Shown here: in pieces, positions 51,302-62,458 of the stretch | Layout: every line of letters starts with the position of its first letter | How positions within the stretch are numbered: the first letter of the stretch is position 1 | NCBI RefSeq assembly: GCF_019399895.1 | Contig: NC_091881.1 | Coordinates: forward strand, 3,412,501-3,476,500 | Reading direction: 5' to 3' | Source of the DNA: Cardiocondyla obscurior | Taxonomy: Eukaryota; Arthropoda; Insecta; Hymenoptera; Formicidae | Length of the DNA: 64,000 bases | Position numbers and translations under genes: made by a program | The notes under the pieces: model-generated | What the model saw: only the letters and a program-made list of their open reading frames with translations | What the model was told of the DNA's origin: nothing | Databases searched by the model: none

Positions 51302-51357
51302 GTCGTCGAGAGCGTGTCACTGATAACATGACGCGAATACAGCGCTGCCGGTTGAAA
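51302..51357 (+). CDS. Possible 56-base internal exon
   Basis: The acceptor gtaattgtgtttcag and the donor GTAAGAAAT are both fair. One frame is open across the exon (18 codons with one base before and one after, starting RRERVTDNMTRIQRCRLK). The product is basic and unrecognised. At this length an open frame is not informative. Confidence 0.12.
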
Positions 51358-54117
51358 TGTAAGAAATACAGCAGAATTTTTCAGTGCTTTGTAAAAAAGA
51401 AAAAAGAAAAAAAAAATTCGTATGCATTGTTATTTTTTGGAGTCTTCAATCTTGCGATCTCTTTTTTCTTCGAATACAAAGTTCCTCTCTTCGAGAACGA
51501 CAATGGTTGTTTTGCGTACACCAGCGCCAGATCATGTCCGGGCTAATAGATAATGGGCAGTGTTGGGTCTGGATGTGGCGGGAAGAGAGACTCGTAATCT
51601 AACACCGGATGGCAAACGTATCGAGAAGCCACAACAATCGACCGAGAGAGAAATGTCTGAGAATGCGTCCGAAGCGAGCGCGCTACGTGGGTGATCGGCG
51701 ACAAGCCTTGCGAGAAGGGTTCGTCGTCGGCGTCATGACGCGATCATCTAGTCACTTCGACGATGAAGTCATCGCCGTTCCCATGCGGGGCTTACCTCTT
51801 TCGCAAAAATCCAAGAGTATTGAATACGCGTTAACGGCAGAAAATTATATTATATATTTACACGTCTATGATTTCGCGCGTATGTAATACACGAGCGGGG
51901 CACAGGTTTATTGAAATATTGCCGATGTTGCGTTTGGCGAAAGGGACACGATATTTCACGCAGAGCGTCAAATGGACGACGCGAAAGGAAACATCGGGTA
52001 ACTCGGTTATAAATACGAAAGGGTTAAAGGCACGCTCGGTGAAACGGGAGAACCTCGCGGCGCTACCGAGAAATCGAGAACACCCGGACGAAATGCCCAG
52101 TGATTACGGTGATGAATAATCAGGGATATGTTTGATCGCGGCATCTTATCTCGTACCAAAGTCGTGGGCGGCGAGGTAGTGGATTCACGCAATTATCGAG
52201 AACCTCGCCTTGTGTACTCTCGAAGGTCAGGGTCGACGGTACGTATACCGTCGGCCGCTGAAGAGAGTTCTCCATCGGTTTTCGGTACGCGCAGCTGAAA
52301 CCCATCAGCGTTGTCGTGTCGCCAAAATTGCTAGTAGTCCAATTTCACAGAGTTTACACCGCGGCATATGTACACCGGATATATTAACCTATCCACCTCA
52401 AGTCCGCCAACCACGCGCCGCGAAGGTCCTCGCGTTTAATCGACTTTAGAAAAAGGATTTGACAAAATTTTTTAAAGCACGTCGCGACCACACGAATGTG
52501 TACGTTCGTTGAAATTAAAATGTTACAAAAATTTCTATTTAAATAGCTCGAAGATATTTTTATTAACAAACCGACATTTTTTAATTTATATTTATTAATT
52601 ATATATTTATTAAATTATATTATAATATAATTTAACAGAGGAAATTTATTTTAAAGATTAGGACGTTTAAAAGAAATTTGATTATTATCTCTGTTTTAGT
52701 CGTGTCATTAAAAGGGATGGGGGAGGGGGGAAATATGATGCAACCAAAGATTAAAGGAACGAGAAATTGCGAAATAAAGCGGATCTTATTATACAATATC
52801 GGGGAGGGAGGTAATTTCGACTGCGAATCGTTAAAGTTTATTGCGTATAAAACGACGACGGAGGGGCACGATGGGATGAAATAACGTTTTCGCGTGCAAA
52901 TGAAACGTCAAAATTCGACGTATCACCCACGTCAGAAAAGCAGTGGGCGGCAGATATTGATTTTACAAGAGTTTAATTGCGTTCCCTTGTAAACGTCGGG
53001 CTAATCTTATCCGACTGACGTCAATTAAAAAGACGCCTAACGGTATTTGGCCGACATATGCGGATTAATCCACTTTTCGCCGGTGTCTACTGGCCAGTTA
53101 ACACTTTGACTACCGGATTGTACGGAATATCCACAGGCTTCCTACACTATCCTTCATCCACGAGCTACTTTAGATCAGCACGAAGCGGAGTAGATTTCTC
53201 TTTAACAAGTGCATCAAAGCGGCGAAAGACGGTTTCAGCTTGTGAGCAAAAATCCGCGTGCGGAATTTTTTTTTTCTTTTTTTTTCATAAAATCTGAAAG
53301 CGACGAAATAAAATACATTTTAGTTCCATTTGTATTTCTATTCCGATGTATCTGATAGCGGATAATTTACTTTCACACTAATTAGCTTGAATATTTTAAT
53401 TACGCGTAACTAAATTATTATTAGTATTATTAATTATTGGTAGTGGAGATTATTTATTAATTACGAAACAGCTGCCGCATATCGCGCGTGGATAAATAAA
53501 GCAGTAAAAGTAATTAAACATGAAGAATGAGCCTGCACCACCGGGGGGGAAAACGTGTTTCAATAATATAACGAGGGTATAAAATTCTCAGTGTTGTTCG
53601 GACATTCCTATAATTTTCTCCATATTCGTGCGCGAGCACGTCGTAAAAAGCTTGATTACATATCTGACTCGTAGATCACGGATGACCGCAGAGGATGATT
53701 CAGTGAGAAAATATAAGATGCCGCGAACCGTTAGAGCGCAGAAGCCCGCGGACAGATTTATCGCGGACGGGCTGCTTATGAGAGTGATCGTCGATAAATC
53801 AAATCGAGAATTTCGCGCGACGGCAAAAGTTGCGAAAAACCAGTCGGAGAAAGTAGTCGCGGGGGCGGTTTAAAAGGAAAGGAGCGAGGCGAAAGTAAAA
53901 AGAAAAACAATTAGAAAAGAAATTAAAAAGGCACTCGCGCGCTCGGGCCGCGTGCGATCTCACGACGGCAATGTACAGAGGGGGGAATTATTGCCGCGAG
54001 ATCGATTTAATTGATACGGCTCCGCTTCTAATAGCTTGACTACGATTAGGTGGAATAGATTGTGTCTAGCGCGCGGACACGCGGCCAGATTAGTCCCTCT
54101 ATCCCGTGTACACTCAC

Positions 54118-54280
54118 CGGGCGGCTCGAATGAGAATGGCGGCGCATACACCGGCAATTTGTGCAGCGCGAAAGTGGGATCACCTAATCTAGTTACTAGT
54201 TCTGCCACGAAGCGATATAAATCTACGTGTACCGGGTGTCCCCGGCGCACCGCGAACCGTAACTTGCCTTCGTAATTAAG
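54118..54280 (-). CDS. Candidate internal exon, 163 bases, minus strand
   Basis: On the minus strand ttgttcttcgattcgctattagcaacattgcag leads into the segment, and CCCG is followed by GTGAGTGTA, a near-consensus donor. The single open frame enters in phase 0 and leaves in phase 1: 54 codons beginning LNYEGKLRFAVRRGHPVHVD, then a likely helical stretch (LYRFVAELVTRLGDP) and an aromatic/proline end (VYAPPFSFEPP). The composition is varied and free of the arginine/serine bias of the chance frames around it. I cannot name a family. The frame continues in both directions beyond the splice sites, so the exon limits depend on the splice motifs alone. No phase-1 partner exon was identified downstream. 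Confidence 0.38.
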
Positions 54281-54313
54281 CTGCAATGTTGCTAATAGCG
54301 AATCGAAGAACAA

Positions 54314-55590
54314 TCTAATTCTACATTATTTGAATGGGTAACAACCGTAGAGAATATAAATTTGTAATAATTTGAGCTTTCCTTTGATTTAACTTGTAAA
54401 TATTTGAATGCTTTCCGGAATTTTAATGATCAATATACGTAATTAGATATATCACTCATTGATTTTTAAATTGTAGCTTTTTAAATTTTTTATGAGTAAC
54501 AATTTTGTTCAGAGTATTAGGAAGATTATCAAATGTTAATCTATTAAAATACAAATAGACAAGTAATTCTTTTAAATAATTGGTTTAACATAATAATTTA
54601 GTAGATGATCCTATCAAATATGATCGATTAAATTTAAATGACTTCGTAAATTTATATATCAATTTAACCTATATTGGAATTATTATTTTTCGCTCTACAA
54701 ATGGACTTATTTAATAATTTAATTGCTTAATAAATTTATTCACATTTATCGGCAAGCAAGCATACATTACGGAATAAAATACGATAACGGCGTCTGGCGG
54801 CGATGCCTTTTACCGCGTTCTTTTTGCCATCCGAACTTTTAGCTTTTATGTCCCTCCATCGGTGGCCGTTGTATCTCTGTGTATGTATAAGTTATCCCGA
54901 GCATCGTACCGGAGGAGCGGCAAAAAAAAAAGAAGAAAAAAAAATTAAACGAGAACAATTTTGAAGCATGATGAAGCCGTCACTATCAGACATCATTATT
55001 GTGCACTTGCACTGTTCTCGGTTATGGCGAACCTTTTGAAATTTCTAAAATTCAACAGACATTCTAGCAGTTTCCTTTTTTTGCGCGTAGAAGATAAAAT
55101 AACGAATATACGTTACGAGACACATGATCATTTTTTTTTTCTTTGTCGCGGTGGTTCTCGCGAAAAATAGAAACAGTAGAGGTAACAAACCACGTTAACA
55201 AAACGTGCTCCGCGAGATTCGCGAAATAAAAGATCATAAAGGCGCATTATGGAATAAAAAAAAAGGAAGAGAGCAAAATAAGAAGGAAATTTATTATACC
55301 CTGGAAGGAGTTTTGTGGGACAAAAAGTAACACGCAACAGAAATGGGACATTTACGAAAACAATAAAGTAAAAGTACCGTGAAAGTAATAACGCCGTGAC
55401 GAGAACGTTGCGATGTAAAAATCGATGCGCAGTAATAATGTATCGATTTCTTTTAAACCATGATTTTTTTTGATGATGATTTAAAATAATATGAACAAAA
55501 CTATAAATCCAACAAATCAAAAAAATGTTCTGGACCAGAAAAATGAACGCAGTATATTAATCGAAATAGATTTCAAGTAAACGTACCCGT
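54314..55590. other. AT-rich stretch, nothing supported
   Basis: Low-GC DNA with many short TTAAT-type words at 54.35-54.80 kb and A-rich words thereafter. The 130-codon minus frame at 55128-55520 is dominated by F, Y and L codons, as expected for T-rich DNA read on that strand. No repeat ends, RNA gene or splice-bounded frame was seen. Confidence 0.6.
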
Positions 55591-55593
55591 CAA

Positions 55594-55632
55594 AAAATAA
55601 AATAAAATAAAATAAAATAAAATAAAATAAAA
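55594..55632. repeat. (AAAAT)7 microsatellite
   Basis: Seven exact five-base units followed by AAAA. It is the first of three different simple repeats within 500 bases. Confidence 0.9.
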
Positions 55633-55760
55633 CCGCGTTTGGACAAACGAATCCGTGAAGAATGCAGATGTTACGGGCGAACTCGAGGGTGAAACTCCAG
55701 CGTGGAGAAAGACACGGAGGGAATTCGGATTCGGTGCAAAGTGCGGGCCGAGGGTGTGGA

Positions 55761-55764
<4 letters not shown>

Positions 55765-55804
<40 letters not shown>
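55765..55804. repeat. (GA)20 microsatellite
   Basis: Twenty uninterrupted GA units. Open frames across it code poly-(RE) or poly-(SL) and are artefacts of the repeat. The tract is a mirror repeat of pure purine on one strand, a known triplex-prone form. Confidence 0.95.
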
Positions 55805-55805
<1 letters not shown>

Positions 55806-56059
55806 GGGGAATTCGGTTGAAGAGGGAAGAGGGGAGGAAAGAGAGGACGACGGAAAAGATCGACGAGGCCTTGGTGAACGCCGGTCCAAGTAGAATGACA
55901 ATTATTTCTGGCCACTGGGTACATGGCGCTTGGCGGCTCTCCTTTGCCCCGTACTCATATGCATGCCCGTCATGCTTAAGTAAACCGAGTTTATTCTAAG
56001 CCCCGGGTACAGTGCCCTAGAATACTCCATTCGATGGTCAGGTTACCCACCGGCGCAGC

Positions 56060-56112
56060 GCGCGGCGCGGCGCGGCTCGGCTCAGCTCGGCTCGGCTCCG
56101 GCGTGCGTGCGT
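56060..56112. repeat. GC-rich pentamer array (GCKCG)8 followed by (GTGC)
   Basis: Eight five-base units: gcgcg three times, then gctcg, gctca, gctcg, gctcg and gctcc. The unit changes from G to T at the third base partway along, so the array is two sub-blocks. It ends in gtgcgtgcgtgc. It lies in a GC-rich segment with minus-strand donor-like gtaacc at 56043, and could be the untranslated part of a CpG-rich first exon; that is inference. Confidence 0.8.
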
Positions 56113-56823
56113 GCGGCACGACGCACGATCAAGAACACGAACACGCCACGACCGCATCAGCATTTGCACGCCGCCACACTTGCATGAAATCTAAACAGTG
56201 GGAAAACCGATCGAAGCCGCGAAAGGGGATAGGCGGCGTCGATATGCTCATGGATATTGAACCACCATAATTATCCGCGTGCTCAATTTTCGCGCTGCCG
56301 ACGCAGAGAAAAAAAAAAAAATTTAACTTTTCGCCGGAATAATCGTGAAAGCGTGATTTTCGAAGTTGTACCGGCAGCGATTAGACATACCCGACGGTTT
56401 CGTAATACGCGTTAAATAATCGGATAAGAGGAGGCTGTTATTTTTTTACGAACGCATATTATAGTTTGCGCAATTAGATTTTGTTAGCACGAGAATTTGC
56501 AACAAATTAAATTCTAAAAGAGTGAAATAATTTTTTTAATAATCACAGAAACTATTTATTTGTAATAAAGCTTTTATTTTTAATTTTAATTTAACAAATT
56601 GAATAATGGGTTTAATATTGATACGCCGAAATTTCAAACTACGTTTAATATTCATGAAAATAATTCTAAATACACTATGAAGTCCCCCGGCAAGTCGCGA
56701 GCTGACACACTGAAGTGTATATGTACAAGACGCGAGGGGTTTGAAACTGGAAGAACGATAATGCACAAACGACGGAGACGCGAGCGCGCCCGAGTCTCAC
56801 CGGCTTATTTGCGCACCTTCGCG

Positions 56824-57089
56824 TCGAAGATAGACCCAGGAAGGTGCAATGTCATTCGCTTAACTGCGTGAACTATGATAAGGAGAAATAATTTCAAGTT
56901 GAAGTTCTGGTTGTAGGAAGGTGTTGCGAATCGACGTGGCTGGCGCCATGGAATTCGCAGAGTCACTCCTCTATTCGCGCTCGTACGCTCGATCGCGATC
57001 GAGAGGTCGTGGAAAAGTCCGCCGAACGGCGATAAATCAATTTCGCGCTCACCGAAAAGGCACGGCGCCGGAGAATTTTCATTAACCAT
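56824..57089 (-). CDS. Candidate first coding exon, minus strand
   Basis: An ATG at 57089 in a good context (A at -3, G at +4) opens a frame that starts MVNENSPAPCLFGEREIDLS and reaches a donor-like AAG|GTGCGC at 56823. That is 88 codons plus two bases read to the donor; the unspliced frame stops a few codons later at 56805. It includes a hydrophobic stretch (LKLFLLIIVHAV) that could be a membrane segment. The composition is balanced. A second donor, GTGAGACTC, lies just beyond. No partner exon or family is known, and an open frame of this length occurs by chance many times per 64 kb. Confidence 0.2.
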
Positions 57090-59218
57090 TGTCGAGACCG
57101 GCAGTTTTGCAGACGTTTCCTACGTAGGTCCGCCCGCGGCATCCCTCGACGCAATTACAATACTGCCGAAAAATTAATCAATTCCATTGCGACGTGTCCC
57201 GGCGTTTTCTTCATTTTTCCGACGTTTGCGTGAGAGGGGCGAAAATGAAACTGGAGTGACGGTGTAAAAATTGCCGAGGAAAGAGAACACGAGTCTCGCA
57301 CGCCTAGCAGAAAAAGCATTTGCACTTGCGATTCCGTTGTTACAAATACGCACGACACACGCTGCACAGAGTAGCTCGAAATGAGAAGCTCGTATATTTC
57401 CTTAATTTTTTTAACTTCTCTGCCTGTTATTAAAAATGTTTTAATAAACCCCCGACAATTAATTTAAGAAAGGATCCGTTTTGCTAATTTTTTTTTTCTT
57501 ATTTAAAAAAAGGCGGCTTTTATTTCATTTTTTAAATACTAGAACAAACCATACGCGCGCTATTTTTCAATATAATCCTATCATAGGCATTCGGCTAAAG
57601 TGAATTCGATTCCAAATATATTTTAAACTTTCAATGTTAAATACACGTTTGCATATAATTACTTTTTGTTTGAATTTTCGTCGTGAGTAAAAAAAAAAAT
57701 TACTTTTATCGCCAATCGGGTGTAACATACTACTTTCAAATTAACAAAATGACACGCGGCCGTGCAGTTGCCTTTCACGGCTCAACGATCCACCTGTGCG
57801 CGACAATCGGAGCGTGCTGTTCATTGGAATCCGAAGAATGGCCAAGCGTAAGTTATGCCGCGGCGTTGATACGCGAGCTGTTCGTGCACGCGCACGACTT
57901 ACCACCGCAGACTTCTACGGCGTTTTATTATCGTCGTTAAAAAAATACGCCGGCAGGCCTGTCGTCCGCGTCTAAATAGAGAAAGAACAGGGGACGTTCG
58001 GCAGTGATACGACGCATTCGCGTAACGCGTAGTCAGCGATCGGACCACCGGACGCGCGAATCGCCGCGACGATAAAGGGGATATAATAACGCGGAAGGGG
58101 ATATAAATATATACGTATATAAAATCGTAGAAAAACCGACGGGCCGTCGATGTCATCGTCGCAAACGCGCGCGCTTGAGCTGTAATTATTGCGTCCCCGG
58201 CGTATCATTAGAGCCGCCCGTAAATCTTAGCGCGGGGATCTAGATCGCGCACGCGAAACCCGCGCGGACTGACACTAAGCAAATAAACATTGGTAATGAG
58301 AAGGAAGCGCGGAGAGAAAAAAAAAAGAAAGAAGAAGAAGAGAGCGTCATCGGGAACATCTGAGAGAGCGCGGCGTGATTATCCCTGGATAAACGTGGAC
58401 CAGTGCGCCCGCGTTGCGCCGGATATCCGCCCCGATCTCGCGAATACCCGGTAGGATTGCATCGATATTAATATACGTCGTCGCTTTAATGAGAATCGCG
58501 CACAGCTGTAATAATTTTCGAACTTTCGGCACTGCTTGTCTCCGCGATGCTGAATCCTTGCGATCTCGCCGCGGTAAATTAACGATCGTTCGATAAATAA
58601 AATAACGAAAGTAAAAAAAAAGAAAAGAAAAAAAAAGTCAAGATATCACGATAAAGATATCTTTGATTAGAATACTAAAACACGAGAAACTGGCGATCAG
58701 AAGAGAAATATCCCAGAAGCGGATGTGCCGACGTTGCGGAATTAACGCCGCGGCGGGCGGGGGAGGCGGTGTAAAGTTAAATCTGGCAAATCTATTAATT
58801 TGCCAATTCGCGCGCGCTCGGCGGCCGTTGCGACGAAATTAAATTTCGGCATTCGTAGGCGGCAGCGGGCCCCATCGATCATCGTATCGACAACTCGGCC
58901 CGCACGGGGAAGGCTAATTCCGCGCGGCGGATAATTGATATCGCGCCGGCGACGGCGGCTGTGGAGCGGCGGCGCTCTCATGAGACCGCATTCCTCGCAT
59001 AACCTTTTATCAACCGCGAGGACTCGACGGGCCACAGCCCCTCTCACCTCGCACCTTTTACCGCGCGCACGCGGATATATCTCGCGCATTCTATACGTGT
59101 ATATTATCTTACTCACTTTCGTGCACAACCCAATAAGGCGCCTATCCCGCGGTCCACGAGCCGCCTAGTGCCCGGCTAATAATACTGTGCGCGGATTTCA
59201 CGGCGGAATAACGTCACC

Positions 59219-59246
59219 TCTCTTTCTCTCTTTCTCTCTCTCTTTC
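59219..59246. repeat. CT-rich microsatellite
   Basis: ctctctttctctctttctct and onward, an interrupted (CT)n/(CTTT)n run. It produces the poly-S/L/F part of the overlapping chance frame. Confidence 0.8.
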
Positions 59247-60347
59247 TCCCACGTGCATGCAGCCGTGCACAAAATCGATCCCGCGACTGTCTCCTCGCTC
59301 TCTCCTCGCGTGTCTTCCCTTTTAACCCTTCGGCGATCGACGCTAACGCGGCGCGCAACGAATAAATACCAGGGCTCGACGGCTATCCGGAAATTTGCGC
59401 ACTTTTTATCCTCATCCTTTAATCCGTATTGTAATTACATTCTGATGCGCTATTTACCTCAGCGAGATAATAACTACGTCGCGATAATTAATCCTCTGGT
59501 TGTTTGTCCGAAATATCATTGCATTCATCGCATTTCGGTCAACAATTTCAAACATAAACAGCGCGGAGCGTTATTAAAAACTGATTTAGCCGTTAATAAA
59601 TTCATTACGTCGCGGTACTATAATATGCTGTACATGTATCATATCGCGTTACTCGCCGTATTTTCGTACCGCGGGCCGTTTCAAAATCAAAACTGGCTAT
59701 TTACCGTCGCCGTTCTCGCTGTTAGCCGGGTCCCCGAGCGATTCGCGAGATGCCCCGTAATAAAAACAGTTTTCACTTCATTACGCAATCGATGAAAAAC
59801 GTGAGAGAGAGGAAGAGAGAGATATGCATTACACGTATTTACCGTCGTATAACAGTTTTCGGTAACAATAATTTCCCGTAACGTTCGCGCGCGTTTGCAT
59901 TTACCGAATGAAACAAAATCAACGAGTGATATTACATCATTTGCATTACGTAAGTATGTCACAAGTATCGATGACCCCGCGCGCCCGGCGGCTCCTCGAT
60001 CGACAATTTATAATTTCGTGTCGGCGTGTCTCCGTCGTGCTATTAGCATGTAACAATCAGCCCGATCGACGTGTACGTTGTCGGATGCGACACCTCGGCC
60101 TCCCCGTGTACCACGATCATACGATACGCAACGTGTCCCGAAGATTATCACCTCGCTCGACAATCCTCCTCGCGGGCGTTTGAGAATTTACGCGAGACGT
60201 TGGCCCCGTTTCATCCCGGCGGTTCCGGCTCTAGTCTTACTCGCCGCGGCCAGCAACACCCGGAGTGCTCTCGATCGGCAGGAGATTCCGCGATACACGA
60301 CTGGCTGTGCGAAACGACGCAGAAAATACAATCCCAGCGAGAGGAAA

Positions 60348-60389
60348 TCTCTCTCTCTCTTTCTCTCTCTCGCTTTTTCTCTCTTTCTC
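60348..60389. repeat. CT-rich microsatellite
   Basis: About 42 bases of interrupted (TC)n with one cg break. It codes the SLSLFLSLAFSLFL segment of the longest open frame in the window, which is the main reason not to believe that frame. Confidence 0.85.
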
Positions 60390-61843
60390 GCGCGGCGTGC
60401 CGCCGTATCTGCATCCGTGTCCCGACCGCGCCGATTTGTTCTCGCATTCTCCGCCGTCGGATCGTGGCAAATCGCGCCGGGACTATGTTGGCCTAATCCG
60501 CCGATATCTTCGTCAAATGAGCAAATAATTTTGCGGAGCGCGGCGTTCTCACGCACGCTCCCGCAACCGGCGCAATTCCACGCGCGATTGACGCCGTCCT
60601 GTCTACTTTCTTTAGGTGGATTTGCGATACTGGAAGCGTTTTTGATACTCAATGGTATCGACATACCAGTTGTAACGGTACACCGAGTAGCTGCGAGGCG
60701 TACTCGGAAGATGTTAATACGCATTATACGCACATCGCGTCTTAAAAATAAATATTTTTCATCGGTGATAACGGGCCAACGCCGCTGGAGCGTATCCCCG
60801 CGCCGCTTTCCTAATGTGTATCCCCCTTGCTTTTATCGTATCGATTTTCTTTAATTCGCCTGTGACACGGATAACTTTTCGCCGTTGCTTTGACACTTCT
60901 AGTAATTCAGCGTTCGCCCGCTTACCTCTTCGTCTTTTATTAAATTTATATTGAATTGGAACGAAAGTCGATCTTTCTCCTCGCTCCCGATTTATCGGCG
61001 TAACATATTTCCTCGATTATCACCCGCAAGTATCGGGGGAAGGGGGAGGACCGATAAGCGTCGGATTTACAAAAAAAGAAATATATCGTGCACCCGACGG
61101 AGTGAATAACAGCGCGAATGCCCCATTAAATTTAAGCACCTCTAATTACGAAGTCGGCTGATCAAAATATGTCTGGTAAAATGCAGGCTCGGCGCGCGCA
61201 ACGCGCAATTTGCATTCGCGTACGTGGCGGGGATCCCGCTCCATATTAAATAAACGCACGGTATTCCGTGCGTACGCGCGAGCAAACAGCGCCTTTGATT
61301 GCGGACAAGCACGTGGAAACGCGCCCGCGGCGAGTTCCCGCCAGTCCGATACAATAATCGATCAGGCCGAAATTAACGAAAACGACGCGCCCGGTCCTCG
61401 CGAGAGCTGAGGGGAGCTCCTGTCGATTTTAACGATCCGAGCTTTCCCTCCAAATCGATCGAAATTCCGCAAAGTACGTTTACAGAGGGAGAAAGAAAGC
61501 TTTTAGCCGCTACCCGCGACCAAGTTTTTTTTTTAATCGAAACTACAGAATATCGATAACGAGGGACGGAATATTTTTCCGCGGTGGTATTTTACATTTA
61601 GTTTTTTTTTTGTTCTTCTTTTTTGCTGAATTTATTTTTCATCGGGGATATCTTCATTCGTCAAATCGTCGACGATTCGTCACCACGAACCGCGAGCAGG
61701 CGCGCCGTGACATTTTTCTGCCGCACGGAGAATGACGCGAACGCGCTGGCGGCGACGGCAAAGGATCTTCTTGCATTCTGGGCACACGCACTCGAAATTT
61801 GAATACCTACGTAAAGTGGATTCACCGCGGACCCTCGACTCAC

Positions 61844-61881
61844 CTCTACCGGCTGTGACTAAGCCACACGCGAAAAGAATA
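61844..61881 (-). CDS. Candidate 38-base exon, minus strand
   Basis: On the minus strand a long pyrimidine tract (ttctctttctctctttcccgccgcacctctcag) leads into the segment and GTGAGTCGA follows GTAGAG. This is the best pair of splice sites seen in the window. One frame is open through it (ILFACGLVTAGR, one base before and one after), short and hydrophobic. The same bases read on the + strand form part of another open frame ending near GTAAGTGAA at 61916, so strand assignment is not certain. It could equally be an untranslated exon. Confidence 0.3.
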
Positions 61882-62132
61882 CTGAGAGGTGCGGCGGGAA
61901 AGAGAGAAAGAGAAAGTAAGTGAAAAAAGAGGGTGAAGAAGAAAAACGGATATCTAGGCGAAGGAAGAAAGAAGATATTGTACGGGGGAAGGGCACATGA
62001 AAAAGTTGATTCCGAGCGACAGATCATCTCCAGCGCAATACTCTTTTTCTCTTTTTTTTTTTTTTATTTTTTTTCCTTTTTTTTTCACTTTGTCTCTTCC
62101 ATTATTCGTCCCTTTTTTCGTCGCAAAATCAG

Positions 62133-62458
62133 TATTAATATTCATCAGGATTACAAAAAACAATGCCACCCACCGACACCCCGACCTGTTGAGCCGCGCG
62201 GCCGTCAAACGGATTATGGGGGATTACAAGTTTATAATTGAATCTCCATGCGAGAGAGAGATACCGCCGGCGCCGTTTTACAAGCATCGGGATCCCACCT
62301 ACGTGCGTCTCGCACGAAAATATATTCTCAAGAACTCGATTTCAGAGTTATCAAAAGCAACGAGTTTGTCCTCCGAGGGACTCAAACTTGGTAACGCGGG
62401 ACACTTGACTGTGAAAAATGCGGGCTTGGTATTCGTGATGGAATTTCTATGTCTTTAA
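62133..62458 (+). CDS. Candidate terminal exon, unrecognised protein
   Basis: A T/C tract of about 80 bases (62041-62120) is followed by acceptors at 62131-62132 (aaaatcag) and 62147-62148 (ttcatcag). The frame then stays open for 107 codons to TAA 62456-62458. It has ATHRHPDLLSRAAVKRIMGD, then IESPCEREIPPAPFYKHRDP, then a helical, lysine-containing segment (LARKYILKNSISELSKATSL) and a hydrophobic end. Composition is even and unlike the homopolymer shadow upstream in the same frame, which is only poly-F/L. A possible donor, GTAACG after CTTG (62391), would make it an internal exon. No family is recognised. Confidence 0.38.

Larger units (their letters stand above)
37640..54100. other. Long stretch without a firmly supported gene
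   Basis: Two weak + exon leads (39282-39420 and 51302-51357) are listed separately. Minus-strand donor-like GTRAG sites stand near 45188, 48820, 49728 and 51795, but none has a clear upstream acceptor in an open frame. A 145-codon minus frame at 50708-51145 contains RIYPVGFAVTGEWIN, which is tempting but unsupported. AT-rich zones lie at 40.6-40.8, 43.0-43.2, 46.8-46.95 and 52.5-52.65 kb. T or A homopolymers occur near 43111-43130 and 45030-45046. Confidence 0.5.
57400..61700. other. GC-rich stretch without a supported gene
   Basis: Several long frames (59187-59795, 60078-60854 and others) lie on both strands over the same bases. They include residues coded by (TC)n runs at 59219-59246 and 60348-60390, and show strong R/S/A bias. 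GTAAGTATG at 59950 follows a 14-codon ATG frame (MKQNQRVILHHLHY) and is a weak first-exon lead. A minus-strand GTAAGCGGG donor at about 60925 follows GAAGAG with no acceptor. Confidence 0.5.

Noticed and set aside
55655..55999. 114-codon + frame and 135-codon - frame over the (GA)20 repeat
   Set aside because: The core of each is poly-(RE) or poly-(SL) produced by the microsatellite.
59187..59795. 202-codon + strand open frame
   Set aside because: Its first third is coded by a CT microsatellite (59219-59246), and the rest shows no domain and no splice support.
60078..60854. 258-codon + strand open frame, the longest in the window
   Set aside because: It reads through the (TC)n tract at 60348-60389 to give SLSLFLSLAFSLFL and is elsewhere R/A/S-rich. 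Other frames on both strands are open over the same GC-rich bases, and no splice, start or homology support was seen.
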